A stretch of DNA of 64,000 nucleotides from Megalonaias nervosa (taxonomy: Eukaryota; Mollusca; Bivalvia; Unionida; Unionidae). Below are positions 14,128-29,043 of the stretch, one piece after another. The notes beneath the pieces were generated by a model, which searched no databases, was not told the DNA's origin, and worked only from the letters and a program-made list of their open reading frames with translations. A program made the position numbers and the translations under genes. The first letter of the stretch is position 1. The number at the start of each line of letters is the position of its first letter. Location: contig JAECUM010012881.1 of the NCBI GenBank assembly GCA_016617855.1, positions 1-64,000 of the forward strand, given 5' to 3'.

Positions 14128-17100
14128 GTATCAAAGTGGTCATGTATTAGAAGGTCTTAAATCTGTTGTCTTCATTTTACACTTGAAACTTTCAGCATTT
14201 AGAACCATTTCAACATCAAGCTTGCATCCAGTACTTGCTGTTAATTCTGTATTTCATTTGCATTCGTTCAGTATTTTGTGTGCATTCTTTCTGCATTTCA
14301 TTTTCATTTCACTAGTCAGATTACTTGTGTCAGGGTCTTTACATATGAATTCTTTACAATATAAGTGCACGTGCCAGGTTGATAAAAACCTGTTCAGAAA
14401 TAAAGTCTGTAGATATGTGACAGGCAATTGTTTTTGTACACAGGATGCACATCATTTACAAGATGATGCTTGACAAATGATGAACATTATGGCCAAAACC
14501 ATGTGCTATCTTAAGTTAAAAATCAAGTGATGAATATAAGGTCAACCATACACTATTGTTGCTTAAAGGTTAAATGATGAACATGTTTAAAGGTTATGTA
14601 ATGAACTTATATATGATACACCAAGTGATCAGGCTAAGGGAGATAACTTTTCATGGATGATTATGGCAGCTGCAAAGAAGCATATTGATTGAAAACAAAT
14701 GTATTGAAACATGGTATAACAGCTATCCATTTATAGTGGTAACATGTTTGTAGTGATCACCTCTTCATAGTGGCCAGCTGTTTATGGCAACCACTTGTTT
14801 ATAGCCACATTTCTCAGTTTCATCTTTTCTCATATATTTTGCCTGTATATAGCAGCCACCTGCCCATTATGACCAGCAAATTCTACTTTGAGTCCCATAG
14901 ACCATGGTGTACTGTGTACAGCAGACACCAGTCAGCAATTTTTTGTCAGATCTCAGTTTTAAAGATAATTCACCCACACTCACTTTACCTATGTATGTAT
15001 GTATGTATGTATGTATGTATGTATGAATGTATGTATGTATGTATGTTTCTTCCAATCATAGGTTTTTCTGTCTATCTTACACTCCATTTTTTAGTCTATC
15101 TATATAACACTTGCCTGTATGTACAGACTATCTGTCTGTGAAGACCACTTTCAACTGATCTCCTGAGTGGTCATTATATGCAGGTAAATTGATTGTATTT
15201 CTTTAATGGACACTCAAATGCATATGATGGCTCCTGCCTGTTGTAGGTGTGGCAACACTTGTGATCCACCTGATGAATGGGCTGGAGACATGGGATATGA
15301 AACTAACAGCAGGCCTGAATGGCACAATGGCAATCCATGACACAGAGTGGATCGGCATGTGCCAGCTGATGGAGGACTGGCTTAATGCCATTCAAGAGGC
15401 TGTCGAGTACGTGGGTACAACTCAGCGTGAGGATGATCGCAATGAGGGACGGCCACACACGAGGTAGGGTTATTGTTACCATTGAGGCTGGTTCTGCTTG
15501 TAAATGGAGATTGACCACTAACCTGGGCACAAATGCACCTCAAAGACTGATGGTTTACTTATTCTTTCTGATGCACTGACACTTGGGATATTTGGAACCA
15601 GCACTGTATAATAAGTTTTTAAATGAACGTAACAACTTAAATAAGCAAAGCTTATTTCACAAAATGCACTTTCATCTTCTTTCAGAGAAACTTCTCATTC
15701 ATTCTAGGGTCTATTCTACAATTCAAGACAGCGATTCATGCTTATTTCGGAAAAATTGTGTCCAAAATTAACTAAATTCAAAAATTGAGGGAGAAATTTT
15801 CCATCTACATTTGTGGCTGTAGAATAGACTCTGTTCATGCATGCAAATTTTGTGATCATAAGTAATTATAGTAGGAATGAAGAAATCATTGCAATAAAAA
15901 GTGAAATGAGAGATGCCTTAGTCAGAAAATCTTAAATACCTAGTTTGAGACACAAATAAAATCATTTTTGTAAATAAATAAATAGTTTGGGAGAAAAATG
16001 CTGAAGACTGGAAGGATGATACTATATTTGAAGCAAAGACATGAGACCTTTTTCAGTACATTTAATAAGTACGATAATCCATTTTTGTTGTTGTTGTTTC
16101 AAACTTTTATACCTCTTATGAATGTGTTTTTTTAAAGTAAATTTCACATCATTAATTTTAGGGAAAAGTCCCAGCACTGGCCATTAGAATTTCCAATTTC
16201 CTGTTACCAATCTTTATAAATCAGGGATCACCTGAATAAATACAGCTGGAATGATGAATCACATCCTTGCAGATTTAATTCTCTCACTACAGAAACTGTA
16301 TGTTTGTGAAAATTTGTTGATGATCATTATTGACACTGCTATTAAACGAAGTGATAACCTTTTTATATTGGATCAGATGCATCATTAAAGTGCAAGCTGG
16401 ACATACATTCAAGAAAGTGTAGAATGCCATTTCACAAAATTTGTATTTTATCATTTGTATGCAATAGCCACTGTATGGCAAACTTCTGAGATTAGCTTTA
16501 CAGTAGACAGCTAGCCAGTTTCATTATATTTATTATTACATGTGCCCTTGACTGCATGCATGCCAGTCACTATGCCATTGACTGTGTGACTGCCAATCAC
16601 AATGCCCTTGACTACATGCATGCATGCCAATCACTATGCCCTTGACTGTATGCATGCCAGTCACTATGACCTTGACTGCAAGCATGCCGGTCACTATGAC
16701 CTTGACTGCATGCATGCCAATCACTATGACCTTGACTGCATGAATGCCAATCACTATGCCCTTGATAGCATGCATGCCAGTCACTATGACCTTGACTGCA
16801 TTCATGCTAAATCACTATGCCCATGATAGCATGCATGCCAATCACTATGCCATAGTTAATCTAAATATGTGGACACTCCCATTTTCTAGACACAATATTT
16901 TCCAAATTTGTAATACTTGTCTGTAGTACATGAAACTGCAGACACCAAGTATGTTTGGGTTCTTTTAAGCCAGTGAAAAAAAGCATAAAACTAAGGAGTA
17001 CCCATACTCAGAAAGAGTTGATTGAATAGATAACTGTTGGACCTTGAAACTGCTTTGAGTAACCATACTGAATAAGTGGTGATTGAATAAATGACTGTCA

Positions 17101-19784
17101 GACCCTGAAACTGCTTGAGTACCCATACTCAGAAAAATGTGATTGAATAGATAACTGTCAAACCTTGAAACTGCTTTGAGTACCCATACTCAGAAAAATG
17201 TGATTGAATAGATGACTGTTGGACCTTGAAACTGCTTTGAGTACCCATACTCAGAAAATTGTGATTGAATAGATAACTGTCAAACCTTGAAACTGCTTTG
17301 AGTACCCATACTCAGAAAAATGTGATTGAATAGATGACTGTTGGACCTTGAAACTGCTTTGAGTACCCATACTCGGAAAGATCTGATTGAATAGATAACT
17401 GTCAAACTTTGAAACTGCTTTGAGTACCCATTGAAAGTGCTTTGAGTACCCATACTCGGTAAGAAGTGATTGAATAGATGACAGTCAGACATTAAAACTG
17501 CTTTGAATACCCATTGAAACTGCTTTGAGTACCCATGCTCAGTAAGATATGATTGAATAGATGACTGTCAGACATTGAAACTGCTTTGATTACCCATACT
17601 CAGAAAGATCTGATTGAACAGATGACTGTCAGACCCTGAAACTGCTTTGATTATGTGTTTTCAAAAAGAGATAATTGAATTGATGACTGTTAGACCCTGA
17701 AACTGCTCTGATTACCCTAATTATAACTGGAGTTCCTCTGGCCCCTATGGCTCAATTTATCATTCTACTGGCTGTGAGGTCCAAAGCCCAGCAGGTAACC
17801 AAATCCGAAAGATTTTTTATTTCTCCAAGCAATCACGATATTTTTCAAACACTGTCTCCTTTTCTAAATAATTTCTAGTTGTGAACTAGTATGCTGAAAG
17901 AGCAAAAATAATTTTACATTTCCTTTACATACAGCATTCAGAATCAAGCTAAACTTCCTTTCCTATGTACAGGCCATGAAACTTTCAGGCCTTAGGCCCA
18001 TTGTTTCTGTTTACCATTGATACTGTTTTAACTCAGAGGATGTATGTACAGAAAGGAGGCTGTCACTCTTATGAGAAAGGATAACTCAGTTGGAAATGCA
18101 TATTCAGCAGTATTAGACCTTCGTATATACAATGGCAGTACATTATATATACAAGAAATATTAAAAACCAACACAAGAACAGAAACCTGCTGTTGCTGTT
18201 GTTGGGTTTAACGCCATTTTTCAGCACAAGATAGGCTATACATGGCGGCCAGTATAAATGGTAGAGTAAGAACCCGGGATAACCCCGGAAAGAACCATGG
18301 ACCCATGAAAAACTAACTGCATGCTTTCTCACATACCCACATTGGCCGAATCCAATACTCAAACCCACGCAGACAGAGGTAAGATGGCAGTGATTTGTAA
18401 CAGTGAGCGCTTTAGACCACTCAGCCACTTGGGGACCCAACAGAAACCTGTATTTTTTATTTTAATTGAAAACACCAAAATATTATTATTTGCAAGCAAG
18501 GACATCATATGACCTAGTTCATGCGGCACACTTATGACTATCTTGAATATGCTAGGTGCATCAATACACAACAGAGATGTTTATTTTCTGAACAAGAGAT
18601 TTGTGGAAAATGTTAATTTTTATTTGTACACAAATTATCAAAACAGCAAGAAAACTAATTATGTTTAATGTCTAAATAATTCAGAAATGATGGTAATACA
18701 ATTTTGAAAAAATCACTCATATAGCTTTATTTAGAAATGCATTTTGCTGTGCATTATAGGAAGATACTGCTTACATGTTTCAATTTCTTTACAACTGTAT
18801 ATTTCTTTTTGGTAGTCTTTTTTGATATTGCCAGTACAGGTATTATCTATGGTTTAGTCATTTAATTTGCTCTGTGCAAACTTAAATTTGATGTGACCTT
18901 AATTTAGTCACTGTGACTTTCTTTTAACAGTAAGAATGTAGATTGGACTCTGTATTTAGCACTTTCACCTGCTGGGTCAAAGAAAAATAAGTTTGGATGA
19001 TTGTTCATAATAGATAGGTTTGTGTTTTTGTTGTGATCCAAAACTAGGTCACTATGATCTTTTTATGGCCTGTTCTGTAAGGTTTGTTTAAAATGAAATT
19101 ATTTTAAGCTTTAAAGATATAGATTTCCTATAGAGGTTTGTTACATTTATTGCTACCTTACTTTCTGACTTTTTTTTACATTTAATTACTACATTTCATG
19201 TAGAGGTTTGTTAAATTTAATTGCTACATTTCTTGTAGAGTTTTGTTACATGCAATTGCTACATTTCTTGTACAGGTTCTTTACATTTAATTGCTACATT
19301 TCTTTTAGAGACTTGTTGCATTTATTTGCTACATTTCTTGTACAGGTTTGTTACATTTAATTGCTACATTTCTTTTAGAGACTTGTTGCATTTATTTGCT
19401 ACATTTCTTGTACAGGTTTGTTACATTTAATTGCTACATTTTTAGGACAAAAATGCCATCTTAACAACATGTGCCATTAGTTGAAATGGCTTATTGCAAA
19501 GGTCAATCATTGTATATCCTGTATTCAGTTGTTGTTTAGTTCCTACAGTAGCAACATAAAGAAATACATCTGCTGTAAGTATACTGTTATTTGGATCCTT
19601 CTGCAGAAAAATAAATACACATGTAATATGTAGAAGTAATGTCATATATATGTAGGTATTTATCTCTAATAGCAACATGTAGAAATGTTATGGCATATGT
19701 ATAGTGTTATTTATCTCCTGAAGCAAGATATGTAAATACTATGCCATATGTATGGTGTTATTTATTTCCTATAGCAGTATTCTC

Positions 19785-19846
<62 letters not shown>

Positions 19847-22800
19847 TTAATTATTTCCTATAATAGCAAGATATATAAATTCTATGCTATATATATATAG
19901 TGTTATTTATCTCCTATAGCAAGATGTAGAAATAATATGCCATATGTATGTTGTTATCTAGCTTCTTTGGCAACATGTAGAATACAAAGCAGACAAAAGA
20001 GAAGTTTCTTTGAAAGACGAGTTTGACTTTTCTCATATTATTTTGCACATGATTGCTCTATGTCATAATCTAACCAAATTTTCTATCTGCCACTAATCAG
20101 TTTGCTTGCTTACTTAAAAACAGACTAAAATGTACTAAAATTTATTATCAAAAGAAACAAGAATATACATTGCATATTTTTACTGTAACCAGCCCTGATG
20201 TTACAAACTGACTTCAACCTCTGGTGTGTGGTATGTAAAATATGTATCCTCTTTCTTTCTTTCTCTCTCTTTCTCTGCACTCAATATTAAATATGTTTAA
20301 TTAAATCTTTTTGGTAATTTGTATCATAATTATTTGCAGTGTTTTTATACAGGAATCTCTTCCTTTTATCTTAATTTGAAACATTTCATTACCCTTATTA
20401 CTGACCCAATTGAGAGTATTTGTTTCACTTTGAACATACAGAAAGGTTAAGTGTAAATCATATAGTGATTGAAAGAGTATATATGCTTCACTTTGAATGT
20501 ACAGAAAGATCCGGTGTAATTCATACAGTAATAGTTATATAAAGTTTAAATTGACTTGTTTCATACCTAATGATATGAAATTGTATTTCAAATACATATT
20601 TTGTTTTTGTTTTGTATTTTATGACCTTAGGTAAATAATTGTACATACAAAATTAGTAGATTGTCATTGAAATGCAAGGAAATTGGTCACAATGAGATAC
20701 ATAATTTGTAGATTGTCATTGAAATGCAAGGAAATGGTCACAGTGACATACATAATTTGTAGATTATCATTGAAATGCAAGGAAATGGTCACAGTGACAT
20801 GCATAATCAACACATTATAGGTAAAGAACCATAAACTGAGAATGAGAGTTTTTATTTATATTACTGAAATTGTAGTTGATATGTTGATGAGCAGGCAGAG
20901 AATAGTTGATATGCTAATGAGCAGGCAGAGAATAGTTGATATGCTAATGAGTAGGCAGCAAATAGTTGATATGCTAATGAGCAGGCAGAGGATAGTTGAT
21001 ATGCTAATAAGCAGGCAGAAAATAGTTGATATGCTAATGAGTAGGCAGCAAATAGTTGATATGCTAATGAGTAGGCAGAGAATAGTTGATATGCTAATGA
21101 GTAGGCAGAAAATAGTTGATCTGCTAATGTGTAAGGAGCAGTATAATTGATAAGTCATTTGCTGTATAGTGTGATATTTTGCTGGTCAATAGTTTGCACC
21201 TATAAATTTTGAGACAGATACAGTTATGATTTTCAAGGTTCCCTGTCTTCAACATCAGATTTAACACCACACTGAATACATGTCATGATGTATTGTAAAA
21301 CATAATTTGTAATAAATTCAGATTTCAATAATTTTCTGATATAGTGACCTACAGATTCACATCTGAGTGATAATGGTGTGACATTTAATCCCAAAAACTG
21401 AAGATTGGTCCAAACATTCAAACAATCAAGTGTTAATTAAGCTTTTATATAATCAGATGTACATGAATTTCATGACAATTAAAATAATCAGAGATTGGTC
21501 TGAAACGTCAAACAACCAAACCTTCCATTATAATTGTCTATAATTGAATATAAAATGAAATAAATTGTTTTCTTCTTTTTTGGACTGGTCAACATTTTGA
21601 GATAAAATCTTATAGGAAAAATATTTAAAAAATGAATAATAGCTTTGCAGTTAATATAGTTTTCTGTTGTTTAATACAATCCAAGTGCCAACAAAATGAC
21701 AAGTAACAAATGTGCTTGTAAGACATTCAGCTTTTTGGGATGCCAACAGCATAACCATTACCAAGTGTAAAAAATGATATTGTCCATGAAAAAGAAATAG
21801 AAAATACCTTCAACCAATTAAAATTGATGGTTGATTGGTTATGAAGAATCAATCCTTGATATTTAAATTTTGAACACTTCCCAATACTACTGATTGATAA
21901 TGTGTAGGGTATATAATTTCATTGGTTCTTGTATTTTGCTATAAATCACATTTCACTATATTCAAGATTCACAATTTTAACATATATTACATGTTATGTT
22001 CATGGATGACAAACATTTTACATAGCTGACATTTGTTATGCCTGACAGATTTTTTTACATGGCTGACAAATATTTTCATGGATGACAGATCTTTTACATT
22101 AAGTTTTGCATGGATAACATATTTTTCACACTAATTTTATGTGGATGACAGATTTTTTATATGGATGACAGTTTTAAAATTGATGACAGATCCTTCACTA
22201 AACTAAACCAGATGCAAGTATGTTTTATTTTATAAAACTGAAAATTTGCAATATTTTGTTTTTTTAACATTGTATCTTTTCTTAAATATTATTCAGACGA
22301 GCTTCAGATAAAAAATATCAAGATCGTTTGGGGTAAATTTAATTATTGCTTTCATCCTATTTTTATCTCTTTTATGATTATTCTTTTCCTTCTTTACAAT
22401 ATGTATCATGCTTTATTACTATCGTACCTTATTATTGTACTTTGTGAATTGGTGCCTGTTTCTTTCCCATTTCATGCTTGTCATCAAATCCAGTCACCAA
22501 ATTTGAAAGAAATGTCTCTATACCTATCAATACAAAATTATGTTGTTATGTCCCCGACACATACATAGAAAGTTGTATAGTATTACCAATGTTTCTCTCT
22601 CCAATTCATGTCATGTAACATTGCATAATGTACATCATAATTTTGTTTCTGCTCAGTAATTTTGTAAGGACTTGATGGATTGAAACCGAATTTGGTACAA
22701 AATGTTTCATTTTGAAGACCTGAGTATTGTTCAGTTTTCACTGTTGTCCAGCAGAGTTTTAAAGAGTTATCACCCCTATTTTACTAAGAATGGGACATTT

Positions 22801-25800
22801 CTTTTTTTAATCTTACCATATTTGCTTATATGAAACAGTGTATCTAACTATGAAACATCATAGACCTTGATATGTGGTTCCATAGTGTGTAGCCAAGGGT
22901 CTGTCCTACTTGTTCTACTTATGATTTCAAGCAAAGATGGTAGAGCCTGATCTGCCATTCTATTGTAATATTTCTTTCACGATAAGACCAAGGGGTCTGT
23001 GCAATAAATTCATCAAAATGTTGAGAGTAGGCCTATTATAAGATCTGACAAAGATACCCTATGTGTTTGCCAAAATGTGTTAAAATGAAAGGTATGTTTT
23101 TCATCAGATAAATATGGTATTGGATGGCAGATCTGGATCAGCTGTATGTTTTTCACAGTTGTGCGTTACACAGGGTAAATATGGTATTTCTCAAACCCTT
23201 ATTTGTACACTTGAAATCAGGGTCATTATAGAGATGGTGCTGTTTTCCTTACAATCTCCATAATGGTACTTAACATTAAATTTCTCTCTGTTAGTTGTGA
23301 TCGTTTTTCTTCATATTATATTTGGTAATAAGTGCTGGAAGAAATACAGAGTTCAAACAAACGTATTTAAAAATAAATATAAATATTGAATTTCAGAATA
23401 TGAATTAATAAATTCTGATAAAAATTATCAATATAAGCAGAGCAATGTTGATGCTTTTGAATGCGCAGTCTAAAACATTTTAAAATTCCTTTCTACTCGA
23501 CTTTTGATTTTAATTTAATTTTCAAGGGAATAAGATCATATTGACCCAATGTCTTTACAAATTCATCATTTAATGTAGAGACTTCTACAATTTCAACAAA
23601 AAAAGACAAAACTTTCCTTTCCAAAACTTTAAGAAAATGTTTTCACTTTTTTAATTCCTTAAATTTATAACATAAAAAATTAGGTGACTGGACCAGTGCA
23701 TGATGCATGTACTGTTATATCTTTTGCAGGAGAGTACCCTCATAATTTGTATTCTTTTTTCTTTTCATTCATCTTTATACTTTTACATTGTGTATTTTAT
23801 TATAGAAGATTGCTGCATGATATTTCCTTTAAAAATGACTGCAGTTATTACAGTGCTTTGATGAGCTTTGCAGACTCTTGAGTCCCAAGTTTTTTATGTC
23901 TCACATTAAAATAAAAATGTACCAATATTATAAACTTTGCTAGCTGTTTTAAATTTATGCTTTGCAGGTGCACATGATACAGATTGTACAATATTTACAC
24001 AGTCCAAACATTTTAAGGCTGAGTTGCCACTATAAAAATGTTGTTTTAAGTTCAGTCTTAACATTCTGTGCCATCAAGGGCTCATTTTAGGGTCGGATTG
24101 ATTGGCCATGTTAATTGACTGGCACTAGAAGTGATTTACATTATGCACCATGAGATCAATCAGTATGTGTTAGAGTTGCACAATTTAAGTTTGACACCTC
24201 TTGTGTAACATACAGTACCAACCCATTCATTCCCAACTTGCCAGATTAAAACTTGGCCTTTAAATAGGCACATAGTCGGTAGCTGAGATTTATTATACTG
24301 TGTTCAACAAGAGCTGGATTCCAAAGTGATGGTGATGGTAATTGCATAGTAAATACATCTGGGACAATATACAGTATGTATGGAATGATAAGCTCAAGGG
24401 GATTACATAGTAAATACATCTGGGACAATATACAGTATTTATGCCATGATAAGCTCACGGGGATTACATAGTAAATAAATCTAGTAAATAAATCTGGAAC
24501 AATATACAGGATTTATGCCATGATAAGCTCAAGGGGATTAAATAGAAATACATCTGGGACAATGTATAGGATGTTTGTCATGATAAACTCAATGTGATTG
24601 CATAGTAAATACATCTGGGACAATATACAGTATTTATGTCATGATAAACTAAAGGGGATTACATAGTAAATACATCTGGGAAAATATACAGTATATGTGC
24701 CATGATTAGCTCAAGGTTATTGCATTGTAAATATATCTGGGACAATATAAAGTATATATGCCATGATAAGCTTAAGGGAATTACATTATAAATGTAATGA
24801 CCAGTGTGGTTTTATTACTGGACAAGGCTTTATTAGATAAATTATTGTCAGTATTCGTGAAATTAAGGAAGTATTGGCTTATCATTGGTAAATAAATATG
24901 GTAAATACTATTTCAACATTTGATGTCATCATGCAAAATGTGCAGTAGCTTATAATTATGCATATTAAGCAGTCTGTATATCCAGTGAAACCTCTCTACA
25001 ATGACACCTTTATATTAAGGACACAAGGCCCTTTCATCATAAAACTTCACTCGACCCCAGATCTTACTAAAAATATTCTGATCAGTCAGAAGGGTGCATT
25101 TGTCAAATTTAAGTAAGATTTCCAAGTCTGGAGTAACACATAGAACTTAAAACATTGTGGAAAGTTTTAAGACGGAAGAGTGAACTCAAAAAGGAAAACA
25201 TTCATCAATATATATTTTCAGTTTATTTACTTATGTAATTTCTGTATAAATGTCAGCTATACACAGAGATCAGAACTCTATGTTCACATGAATGTTTGGT
25301 AAAGACAGATTTCACAGTACATGTGTATAAAAAGGTTTGAGCAAATACAGCATTCTCTCACTATAAGGTTCTTAATTATAACACATTCCAGTTATAAGGT
25401 CCATATAGTCATGGATCCCATTTCATTGTGTAATACTAAATTTACAACACCATTTCTATTATGAGATCCATATAGTCGCAGATACCATTTTATTGTGTAA
25501 TACTAAATTTATGACATTTCTATTATAAGATCCATATAGTCACAGATCCCATTTCATTGTGTAATACTAAATTTACAACACCATTTCTGTTATAAGGTCC
25601 ATATAGTTATCGATCCCATTTCGTTATGTAATAGTACAGTTATAACACCATTCTGATATAATGTACGTATAATCATGGATCCCAGTTAATTATGTAATAC
25701 CAAAATTATCTGTATAATGTACTTCATCATAAGGTGATATCACTACAAGGTGGTATACTTTGTAGCTCTCTTTGACATCATTATAATGAGGGAATACAGG

Positions 25801-26197
25801 TTCAGCATTAAGGAATCAGTTCTCACTTAAAGTAATTCAATATAATTTTCAGATAGTTTGATGCTTTAAGCAGTTATTTGCCTTAATAAAAAGTAATTCT
25901 GCAGAGAGATAATGATATTTTGTTTTATTAAATAGAATAAAGCTTGCTTACTAATGTATAGGACATACAGGATTTCTAGCAATCAGGCAATACAAGTTTT
26001 AAAGCAGTAAAAATTACTTAATATATGCTCATTTGCCTTATGGAAGAAAACAATAATTTTCAATCATCTAAATTTCCCCACTATTTTTCCTTCAATAGTT
26101 TAAAAAAGAACAGTTACAGCATGATTGCATGTGTGTGCATGGGGAAGTTATATTTAGAAGAATTATTATGTTGGCATTGGCATGTTCCAAGACCTAG

Positions 26198-26266
<69 letters not shown>

Positions 26267-28988
26267 ATGGATGACTTACCCTCATTTCATCAAAAAGTAG
26301 TGGTCTTTGAACAAACTGACCATGACAAAAACAAAATAAATTTTAGGAGATTGAATTGGTTTCCCTTTCAGATCCTGCCCTTTTATGTGTTTAATTTTGT
26401 GGGATTCTGTGAAACAAAAATGTAAGGCTAGATAAATGCAGTTGTTTTGAAATAGCATACAAGAAAAGAGGGGATGAGTGGATTTAAGAACATGAAACCA
26501 GTCCATTCAAGGCATAAATAATTTCTGCTTTGCTTATCAGTTATGTGTGGTGATGAGATCACTTCAGATATTACCATTCATTATTGTAGTAAATGGTTTG
26601 ATGACATTTATTCCATGCAGTTGTACAATTTTAGTTTTTAAAGATTTTAATTTATTAAGAAATATATTCTATTGTTTTAATCAAGCCACACAGAAATCTT
26701 GAGAGTTCTCAGATATGACGTCACAAATTTTTAAAAAAACAACAGTAAAGAAATCACATGTACCTGTACATTTAAAAACAAAAGACATTTTATTGCATGG
26801 AACATTGGAGAAGTTATCCAGGGTATATTAGAATTGTTTCTTTCGGAAAAGGTAAGTCTGAATTTATCTTTTCAATAAAAAAATTGGTTTTCTCAAAAAG
26901 ATTATTTTATTAGTATGTGTATAATTAGCATTTATGCTGGATATATTTTTTAACAGTATATAAATATAAGTATAGTACATAACAGTATCTGATTATTAAT
27001 TTCCTGCCATTTTTTTAAAATAGAATTGAAGTGGCTGAGACTGTGCGAAAAGTTCAGAAATGGGTTACCACAGCAACAAATGCTGTTGATAGTGAAGATG
27101 CCAAGCTTGTGGAACAGGTATGATTGTTCTTTTCAGTGGAATTATCAAAGAAAACCTCTGCTATAAATTTGGTAGTTGAGTCCATAACAGCTGACTGCAG
27201 TATGTACAAAACCTTGGTAGAATAGTGAAAACTATCAATTCTATGAATGTTTGCATGAGCCCTGGGGTGGGGGATAAACAAAAATGCCAGTCCAATGTAT
27301 AGTAATAGTTTTTAATACCTGCCAGCTTATATAAGAGTCAGGATTAAGACAGACCCATTCTTGATGAAAATGAATCATTGCTGTGTGAGAACATTAATTA
27401 TGATCTGTAAGCTACAGGTTTCTGGAACTTAACTGAATTATTGTGTCTTTTTGTCAGCTTGGCTGCTGTTTTGGGTAGTGTTTTAGAATGAGAGACATCT
27501 AAGACTCCAAACAAAAAGATCAGGACTTTTAAGACTCTAAGCAAAAGCATCAGGTCTTCTAAGACTCTAAGCCAAAAAGATCAGGACTTCTTAGACTCCA
27601 AGAAAAAAAATCAGGAGCCATCATGCAGCTGTGTTGTAAATACATGCATTATAGTGAGGTTCCCCTGTACATTACAATGTGCTGATAAAGTACTTGCTTT
27701 TGTTTCTTTGAGACATAGGTCAGATCTCAGTTAACAAAATTCTGATCAATACAGAGGATGCTAGATAAGTATTCATTCAGTTTGAAACTTATACATCAGG
27801 AGTCTTGGCAACTTTTTAAATTTTAATAGAACTGAGAAGAAAATGTATCACTTAACATTCTGAGATGATTTGTTTATTAAACACTCTAGTATTTTGATGT
27901 TTAGTAGAGTTGTTAGCCTTGGACTTAATTGTTTTGTTCATGTGTTGTGAAAAAATGGCATATAATGTGTGTGATACGAACAAATATGAAGCAAATAAAT
28001 TTCATTTTAAATGAGCACAGATGTTATGTACTGTTTATCACATGACCTTATTCTTCAATTTTATTTTGTAAAACTTAAACTTGATGCATGCCTCAGACTG
28101 TATGCTTTAGTCATATGATGTCATGATTACATTATTGACATTATGAGATAACATGTCTAATTTTAAAACAAATATTTGATAGGTCTCTTAAATGTCATAT
28201 AAAAATGTTATACTATAAAATCAGTTTATTCACAGTGATGTAGATACAGTTGGTGAAAATAATTCCAATTTAATAAGTATTCCAGCAACATTTTGAAAAA
28301 GTTCAAATTAAGTCAACAATATAAAGCACCCCTTCATTATAGTGTTAGAGAGCCTCAGAGTACAACTTTATACTGAGACTGCCTTATAATGGGCATGTAA
28401 TGCTTAATGAGGTGATCCCTCATTATAACACTGTCCATGGAAGCCATATAATACACTTCTTTATAGTGAGATTGACTTGAAATACATTACACATTATACA
28501 GTACCCCCTCATTATAACAGTCTATAGCAGCCATATAGTATTTTTTTTATAGTGAGACTGCCTTATAATGTGGTACATAATACATCATGCAGTATTCCCT
28601 CCTCATAATGCAGTCCATTGGAGTTATAGTATATTGCTTTATAATGAGACTGCCCAAAGACTTATATATAATACAGTATTCCCTCTTTATAATGCAGTCC
28701 ATGGGAACTGTGTAGTATACTGCTTAACAGTTAGATTGCCATGTGAGTCATATAATTTTACTACCATTTAATAAGATGCCTTATAGTAGGTACTATGTTA
28801 CAATGGAAGACCTTATATTGAGGGAGTGGTGTATTTATATTCTAAAAATTCTTTGATGATGTTCAATATTCTATCATGATAGAACATAACTAAAGAGGTC
28901 TGTATACTTGTTTAAGGTAAATATCAATTCATCTTTATATCAGATTACAAATGTTAAAACTATTTTTTCATCTGAAATCATGTCAGAA

Positions 28989-29043
<55 letters not shown>

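Noticed and set aside
18380..18438. Functional tRNA-Ser/Leu gene on the minus strand
   Set aside because: The tRNA-like head is fused to a non-tRNA body flanked by a 12-bp target duplication, so it is a SINE.
18069..18440. 123-codon minus-strand ORF as a gene
   Set aside because: It covers the SINE body and flank; the frame is an accident of the tRNA-derived sequence.
20842..21158. 102- and 100-codon repeat ORFs
   Set aside because: Produced by a 30-bp tandem repeat; no splice or start context.
22815..23180. A further copy of the palindromic MITE
   Set aside because: Some shared words (CTGATCTGCCATTC, GGCAGATCTGGATCAG, TTGTTCTACTTATGATT) suggest a very old copy, but I could not place both ends.
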